Below, piece after piece: positions 6,659 through 10,743 of a DNA stretch of 10,743 bases. The translations under genes and the position numbers were made by a program. The notes under the pieces were generated by a model, which did not search any database, had not been told where the DNA came from, and saw only the letters and a program-made list of their open reading frames with translations. Numbering within the stretch: position 1 is the first letter of the stretch; each line of letters opens with the position of its first letter. Origin of the DNA: Paracoccaceae bacterium (GTDB lineage: Bacteria; Pseudomonadota; Alphaproteobacteria; Rhodobacterales; Rhodobacteraceae); assembly GCA_011525185.1 (NCBI GenBank), contig WTIQ01000190.1, positions 1 through 10,743 of the forward strand, in the 5' to 3' direction.

Positions 6659-7152
6659 GCGAACGGGCCGTTCTCGCAGGGGGGTGTTTTTGGGGGATGC
6701 AAGATCTTATCCGCAAGATGCCAGGAGTGGAGAGCACGCGCGTGGGCTACACAGGCGGGGATGTTGCCAATGCAACCTACCCCAATCATGGCACCCATGC
6801 TGAAGGGATTGAAGTGATCTTTGATCCTGAAAAAATCAGCTACCGAAAACTGCTCGAATTCTTTTTTCAAATCCACGATCCAAGCACGCTAAATCGGCAA
6901 GGCAATGATCGCGGCCTGTCGTATCGCTCTGCCATATACTATGCAGATGAGACGCAAAAAGCTGAGGCCGAACGCACGATAAATGATGTTAACGCATCGG
7001 GATTATGGCCTGGCGAGGTTGTGACCGAAGTGGAGCCTGTCGGGGCGTTTTGGGAAGCAGAGCCTGAACACCAAGATTATCTTGAGCGTATTCCAAACGG
7101 GTATACCTGTCACTTTATCCGCCCTGACTGGGTCTTGCCCTCACGTGACTGA
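6655..7152 (+). CDS. msrA: Peptide-methionine (S)-S-oxide reductase MsrA
   Basis: Reduces the S diastereomer of methionine sulfoxide. The 165-residue protein opens with the MsrA signature GGCFWG, giving catalytic Cys11 (FWGMQDLIRKMPGV follows). It continues with VGYTGGDVANATY (30-42) and NHGTHAEGIEV (44-53), including the conserved glutamate and aromatic residues around the active site. HQDYL (139-143) and GYTCHF (149-154) lie near the C-terminus. Cys152 is the only other cysteine and may act as the resolving cysteine; the longer C-terminal tail with two resolving cysteines seen in E. coli MsrA is missing. A strong Shine-Dalgarno sequence (GGAGG, 6643-6647) lies inside the end of msrB, 7 bases before the start. 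The transporter gene starts 5 bases after the stop, so msrB-msrA-transporter probably form one unit. Confidence 0.95.
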   Translation: MSERAVLAGGCFWGMQDLIRKMPGVESTRVGYTGGDVANATYPNHGTHAEGIEVIFDPEKISYRKLLEFFFQIHDPSTLNRQGNDRGLSYRSAIYYADETQKAEAERTINDVNASGLWPGEVVTEVEPVGAFWEAEPEHQDYLERIPNGYTCHFIRPDWVLPSRD

Positions 7153-7157
7153 GTAGG

Positions 7158-8081
7158 ATGAGTCCCACAAAGGGTATCGTTTTTCGGCTCTGTGCTGTGA
7201 TGTGTTTCGTGGTGATGTTTTCATTGATAAAAGCCACGGCTGACAGTGTCCCCGCAGGTCAAGCGGTGTTTTATCGTTCCTTATTTGCATTGCCGATTAT
7301 TGTCGCATGGTTGTTCTTGCGTGCTGAACTCCGCAATGGTTTGAAGGTCAAATCCCGCATCGGCCATTTCTGGCGCAGTTTGTTTGGGACATGCGCGATG
7401 AGTTTGAATTTTGCAGCCCTTGGCTATCTGCCACTTCCAGATGTGACTGCCATTGGATACCTTGCGCCCCTCTTGACTATTGTCTTTGCCGCCTTGTTCC
7501 TGAAAGAACGGCTCCGGCTCTTTCGCACCGTCACAATCGGGATCGGATTTTTGGGCGTGCTTGTGGTTATTGAACCGCGCGTCAGTCTTTTTTCACCAGA
7601 TCACATGGAAGAGGTGTTTTTAATTGGCGTGGCTCTTGTCTTGACGGGCGCAGTCTTTGCGGCCCTTGCTCAAATTCAAGTGCGCCGTCTGGTGCAACAT
7701 GAACACCCGGCAGCCATTGCGTTTTATTTTGCGGCGACATCAACCATTTTGTCTCTTTTTACTTATCTGTTTGGATGGGTTTCACTTTCAATGATGCAAT
7801 TTTTGTGTCTTACAGCCTCTGGTGTGATCGGGGGGATAGGTCAGATATGTTTGACCTTATCCTATCGTCATGCGCAGGCCTCGCTTGTCGCTCCATTTGA
7901 ATATGCGTCGATTTTATTCGCGCTTCTGATTGGATATACTGTGTTTCATGAGGTGCCGAGCGTGCAAATGTTAATCGGTGTCGCCATTATCGTTGCTGCG
8001 GGTCTGGTCATCATTTGGCGTGAAGCTCAAATCGGGCTAGAGCATTCCAAAGCAACCAGTCTCAAAATACCTCCCAATTGA
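7158..8081 (+). CDS. EamA/DMT-superfamily membrane transporter
   Basis: 307 residues, almost entirely hydrophobic helices separated by short charged loops. It fits the ten-helix drug/metabolite transporter fold with two EamA repeats (about 8-140 and 150-290). Family-like features include the QAVFYRSLFALP segment in helix 2, the GYLAPLLTIVFAALFLKER end of repeat 1 (98-116), and the matching PFEYASILFALLIGYTVFHE in repeat 2 (about 244-263). It should be an inner-membrane exporter or permease for small metabolites. Members of this family move amino acids, nucleosides, vitamins or other compounds, and the sequence does not tell which. The start at 7158 lies 5 bases after the msrA stop with a weak Shine-Dalgarno (TAGG directly adjacent), consistent with translational coupling. 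Its position after the msr genes is suggestive only; no functional link is established. Confidence 0.88.
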   Translation: MSPTKGIVFRLCAVMCFVVMFSLIKATADSVPAGQAVFYRSLFALPIIVAWLFLRAELRNGLKVKSRIGHFWRSLFGTCAMSLNFAALGYLPLPDVTAIGYLAPLLTIVFAALFLKERLRLFRTVTIGIGFLGVLVVIEPRVSLFSPDHMEEVFLIGVALVLTGAVFAALAQIQVRRLVQHEHPAAIAFYFAATSTILSLFTYLFGWVSLSMMQFLCLTASGVIGGIGQICLTLSYRHAQASLVAPFEYASILFALLIGYTVFHEVPSVQMLIGVAIIVAAGLVIIWREAQIGLEHSKATSLKIPPN

Positions 8082-8091
8082 GCCTTATTCT

Positions 8092-8135
8092 TTATAGCGG
8101 GTTCATAATTTAATGAGTCACTAGAACCGCTATAA
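8092..8135. repeat. Interrupted palindrome downstream of the EamA gene, possible terminator
   Basis: TTATAGCGGGTTC (8092-8104) pairs with GAACCGCTATAA (8124-8135), apart from one bulged G, across a 19-base loop. It begins 10 bases after the EamA stop and is followed by a T-rich stretch (8136-8147). It could end the msr-transporter transcript, but the long loop and AT-rich stem make it a poor classical terminator. It lies outside the repeat element that starts at 8176. Confidence 0.45.
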
Positions 8136-8175
8136 GTTTATGATTTTACGCATTTTCGAACCGAAATAGTCTACC

Positions 8176-8399
8176 AAAGACCTTTGCATACCAGAAAAAA
8201 TAGCAGAAATACCCCGCCCGGTGGGCGCCACGGGCCCGCGCCTGCCTGCCCCCTCGGCAGGCGCGTTCACTATATCAAGCTATTGAGATATATGGACATT
8301 GCGGGAAAACCACACAGGTTTCATCAACGCACGCGCGCGCCTACCCAGGCAGCCGCGGCCCTCTTTTCTAAGCGTGAACTGCGTTATGCAGAGGTCTTT
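8176..8399 (+). repeat. MITE-like intergenic element, copy 2 (best preserved)
   Basis: A 224-bp non-coding element bounded by imperfect terminal inverted repeats. The left end is AAAGACCTTTGCATA (8176-8190) and the right end is TATGCAGAGGTCTTT (8385-8399); these are reverse complements with one mismatch in 15. Inside are GC-rich arms and a hairpin CGCGCCTGCC/GGCAGGCGCG (8237-8246 and 8256-8265, 9-base loop), then an AT-rich hairpin TATATC/GATATA (8271-8292). No transposase is encoded. I could not find a clear target-site duplication beside the ends. With the palindrome at 8092-8135 it explains most of the 350-base gap between the EamA gene and the oxidoreductase; a T-rich stretch (8400-8411) follows. 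Confidence 0.78.
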
Positions 8400-8431
8400 A
8401 TCATTTTTTTCTGAAAATGCTTTAAAGGCAG

Positions 8432-9760
8432 CTATTTATCTGACCATGCCATATAGGCGTAAAGGGGGCGCATGAGATGGCGTCGATACCGGCCAAACGG
8501 AAAGCGTGGTGGAACCGTTCGCATGGTTGCAGGGTAGGGGGTTTGGGGTTGTTTTTCTTGCACTAAATCGCTCAAAAGAGCGCCAGAGTAGCTTCCCATC
8601 GCGACGCCATTGCCATGGTAGGCAAAACCTGCAAAGGCCCCTTCCATCTCAGGTACCTTGCCGACATAGGGTGTTTGAGAGCGCGAGAGGCAGGCCAGTC
8701 CTGACCATTCATACTCAATCTCAACCTCACGCCATTTTGGGAAGAGAGTGCTAAAATTCTGACGAATTTCTTTCGAAATCGCGCTTTGCGCCTCATCCGT
8801 TGCGAATAATCCCCCCCGCATTCCAAAAAGAAAGCGTTTGTTGGGCAGGAGGCGGAAATAATGCAGTAAGTCGCGCGTATCATAGGCGATTTGATCGCTG
8901 GTCCAGCCTTGGGCGCTCAACTCCTCATCTGTGAGCTGGCGTGTGACGATGATTGAGGATTGCACTGGCATAAAGCGTGAGTGCAACCAGCGCGGCAAAT
9001 CTTCGCTCGAATAGCCGTTTGTTGCGAAAATTACTTTATCTGCGCGTACGGTTCCCTGCCGCGTGCTTAATTCAAATCCGCTCTTGTTTTTCACAACGCT
9101 CAAAACGGGGCTCTCGCCAAAAATAGCCGCGCCTTGACGTTTGGTCGCTTCAAGAACAGTGCTTGCATATTTTCTGGGATTTAGGCCAAAGCCAATGGGG
9201 ATCGTCATTCCGCCAAAAAAGCATCCCCCGAAGCCAAGCTGCACAAGTTCTTCTTTGGCATGCAAGATGGCGTCGACGCCGTAGTTTTCTTTGATACGGG
9301 GCAATTCATCCTCGAATGCTTTGGCATCCTTTGGCCGATGGGCAAGGGCGGTTTCGCCATGTGATTGAACATCGGCCTCGATTTTAAGGTCATGGAAAAG
9401 CTGGGACACAAGGGTAACGGCCTCTTTTTCGGCGGCGCGATAGAGCAAGCGTTCGTCTTTTCCAAAGAGACGGTCTAAGCGGTTATCACTTGCTTTGCCG
9501 CCGCCAAGGCAACAAAATCCGCCATTACGCCCCGTTGCGCCAAACATGGGCTGTTGAGCATCTAAAAGAGCAACGGAGTATCCGTCTCGCGTGAGATGAT
9601 AGGCTGCTGAAAGCCCCGTAAAGCCTGCGCCAATAATGACCACATCACAGCGGTGATCTCGCTCAAGCCTTGGAAAATTGGGCTCTTCGACGCTAGTTCT
9701 CCAAAAACAGCGCTCAATGGGGTGATGCGAATAGGCATAGGGTTCGTAAATGCGCTTCAT
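8432..9760 (-). CDS. FAD-dependent amine oxidoreductase (DadA/PuuB family)
   Basis: 442 residues. FAD-dependent oxidoreductases of this family (DAO fold) oxidise C-N bonds of amino acids or amines, such as D-amino acids, sarcosine or gamma-glutamylputrescine. The dinucleotide-binding motif VVIIGAGFTGLSAAYHL is at 40-56, preceded by a ~38-residue N-terminal extension (EPYAYSHHPIERCFW). ATGRNGGF (75-82) is the usual isoalloxazine-contact region. The C-terminal FAD motif, around FAGFAYHGNGVAMG, is present. The N-terminal extension and overall pattern recall gamma-glutamylputrescine oxidases (PuuB), but substrate cannot be fixed. A GGA 8 bases before the ATG is a modest Shine-Dalgarno sequence. 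It is divergent from an omega-aminotransferase, an arrangement that suggests amine or polyamine catabolism. The frame is intact. Confidence 0.88.
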   Translation of the reverse strand: MKRIYEPYAYSHHPIERCFWRTSVEEPNFPRLERDHRCDVVIIGAGFTGLSAAYHLTRDGYSVALLDAQQPMFGATGRNGGFCCLGGGKASDNRLDRLFGKDERLLYRAAEKEAVTLVSQLFHDLKIEADVQSHGETALAHRPKDAKAFEDELPRIKENYGVDAILHAKEELVQLGFGGCFFGGMTIPIGFGLNPRKYASTVLEATKRQGAAIFGESPVLSVVKNKSGFELSTRQGTVRADKVIFATNGYSSEDLPRWLHSRFMPVQSSIIVTRQLTDEELSAQGWTSDQIAYDTRDLLHYFRLLPNKRFLFGMRGGLFATDEAQSAISKEIRQNFSTLFPKWREVEIEYEWSGLACLSRSQTPYVGKVPEMEGAFAGFAYHGNGVAMGSYSGALLSDLVQEKQPQTPYPATMRTVPPRFPFGRYRRHLMRPLYAYMAWSDK

Positions 9761-9843
9761 ATCGCGATCCTACTGTTTGGCTCTTAATAGGAAACCACAG
9801 AGAGTAGAACATGCCTATCCCAAAAATGCACATGCTGTTTTGA

Positions 9844-9873
9844 TTGACTTGTCTCAATGGCTCCACATATCCT
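9844..9873 (+). promoter_or_regulatory. Candidate sigma-70 promoter for the aminotransferase gene
   Basis: TTGACT (9844-9849, five of six consensus bases) and TATCCT (9868-9873, four of six) are spaced by 18 bases. They lie 45 bases before the preferred ATG at 9919 in the 158-base divergent gap. The TTG at 9844 also opens the longest possible reading frame, but it is better read as the -35 element than as a start codon. No operator-like palindrome stood out. Confidence 0.5.
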
Positions 9874-9918
9874 CAGCTGTGTCAGACCGAGTTTCCTAGC
9901 GTTGTTGAAAGGCTTCAG

Positions 9919-10743
9919 ATGAATATTGCGACCAATACGTTCCCAACGAAAGAGCTGCAAAAAAGAGATGCAGCACATCATCTTCATCCCTTCACAGCCA
10001 ATAGTGATCTAGCTCAAAAGGGTGCCCGCATCATCGCAGGGGCAGAGGGTGTTTACATCACGGATACAGAGGGGCGGGATTATCTGGATGCAATGGCTGG
10101 ACTTTGGTGTGTGAACATTGGGTATGGTCGTCACGAATTGGCCGACGTTGCCGCGCGGCAGATGGCAGCGCTCCCTTATTACAACACCTTTTTCCAAAGC
10201 AGTCATTTGCCTGTGATTGAGCTCTCGGAAAAATTGGCCGAGCTCGCGCCAGGCGATTTGAACCATGTGTTTTATGGCAGTTCTGGCTCAGAGGCCAATG
10301 ACACAAACATCAGGCTTGCACGGTTTTATTGGGCCTTGCGAGATAAACCAAGTAAAAAGATTATCATTAGCCGCCATAATGCCTATCACGGCTCGACCAT
10401 GGGCGCGGCCTCGCTCGGGGGAATGAGCTATATGCATGCACAAGGCGGTATGCCCATTCCCGACATTCATCATATCGAGCAACCCGATTGGTGGTCTCTT
10501 GGAGGGGAACATTCGCCTGAAGACTTCGGTAAAATCGCAGCGCGCCGTTTGGAGGAGGCGATCCATTTTCTGGGCGAAGACAAAGTCGCTGCCTTCATCG
10601 CAGAGCCGATCCAAGGGGCAGGTGGTGTCATCGTGCCGCCCGAAACCTATTGGCCAGAAATCCAACGAATTTGCGATGAAAGAGAAATACTCTTGATTGC
10701 CGTTGAAGTGATTTGCTGATTTGGGCGCACAGGAAACTGGTTT
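9919..10743 (+). pseudogene. Class III omega-aminotransferase, interrupted by an in-frame stop and cut by the window end
   Basis: The frame from ATG 9919 (Shine-Dalgarno AAGG at 9909-9912) reads as a PLP fold-type I class III aminotransferase of the omega-transaminase/putrescine-pyruvate aminotransferase group. Segments seen include RDAAHHLHPFT (16-26), GLWCVNIGYG (61-70), SGSEA (122-126), YHGST (156-160) and EPIQGAGGV (229-237). The family then normally has an ADEVICGFGRTG block. Here it reads A-V-E-V-I-C, stop, F-G-R-T-G-N-W-F. The aspartate that contacts the PLP ring nitrogen is Val262 (GTT), and the following glycine is TGA (10717-10719). The frame resumes beyond the stop. A product ending at residue 266 lacks the Schiff-base lysine and the C-terminal domain, of a usual ~450-460 residues. 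TGA is an ordinary stop elsewhere in the window, so recoding is unlikely. Both changes are single-base, 24 bases from the edge or slightly more, so sequence error is a real alternative. Confidence 0.75.

Noticed and set aside
6209..8081. msrB-msrA plus transporter as a new defence or secretion system
   Set aside because: Both reductases are standard repair enzymes with all expected active-site residues. EamA transporters are common neighbours of unrelated genes, and nothing else in the window supports a new system.
9844..9918. N-terminal extension of the aminotransferase from TTG 9844
   Set aside because: The 25 extra residues do not resemble the family, the TTG coincides with a good -35 element, and ATG 9919 has a proper Shine-Dalgarno sequence.
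10717..10719. TGA read as an amino acid (selenocysteine or altered genetic code)
   Set aside because: The metallophosphatase, serB, msrB, msrA and the EamA gene all end in TGA. The position is normally glycine, and only about 24 bases follow in the window, too few to judge a recoding element.

Overview
The window looks like chromosomal DNA from an alphaproteobacterium, most likely a marine Rhodobacterales/Roseobacter-type organism. The reasons are the serB <-> serC-serA arrangement, a two-hairpin leader in front of serC that resembles the alphaproteobacterial serC RNA motif, the style of the TrhO and PGDH proteins, and a base composition that looks only moderately GC-rich by eye. This assignment is an inference from gene content; no search was run.

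Layout. (1) 67-1743, forward: a PPP-type metallophosphatase and the tRNA uridine hydroxylase TrhO. (2) 1744-2063: a gene-free gap between the converging trhO and serA, holding a short copy of a repeat and three inverted repeats. (3) 2064-4852, reverse: serC then serA. (4) 4853-5260: the divergent serC/serB control region, with the serC leader and a 224-bp repeat copy. (5) 5261-8081, forward: serB, then msrB-msrA (4-base overlap) and an EamA transporter starting 5 bases after msrA. (6) 8082-8431: a gap with an interrupted palindrome and a second 224-bp repeat copy. (7) 8432-9760, reverse: a DadA/PuuB-type FAD amine oxidoreductase. It is divergent from (8) 9919-10743, a class III omega-aminotransferase reading frame that is broken near the window edge.

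Function. serA, serC and serB encode all three steps from 3-phosphoglycerate to L-serine. msrB and msrA together repair both methionine sulfoxide diastereomers. The oxidoreductase/aminotransferase pair suggests amine or polyamine breakdown.

The most notable non-gene signal is a family of MITE-like intergenic elements. There are two equal-length copies (4939-5162 and 8176-8399) and one shortened, inverted copy (1749 to about 1835). The elements have imperfect terminal inverted repeats, nested GC-rich arms and a 41-base stretch identical between the long copies. One copy sits between the serC leader and serB. The second notable point is the double lesion in the aminotransferase: the expected PLP-binding Asp codon reads Val, and five codons later there is an in-frame TGA with the family motif continuing beyond it.
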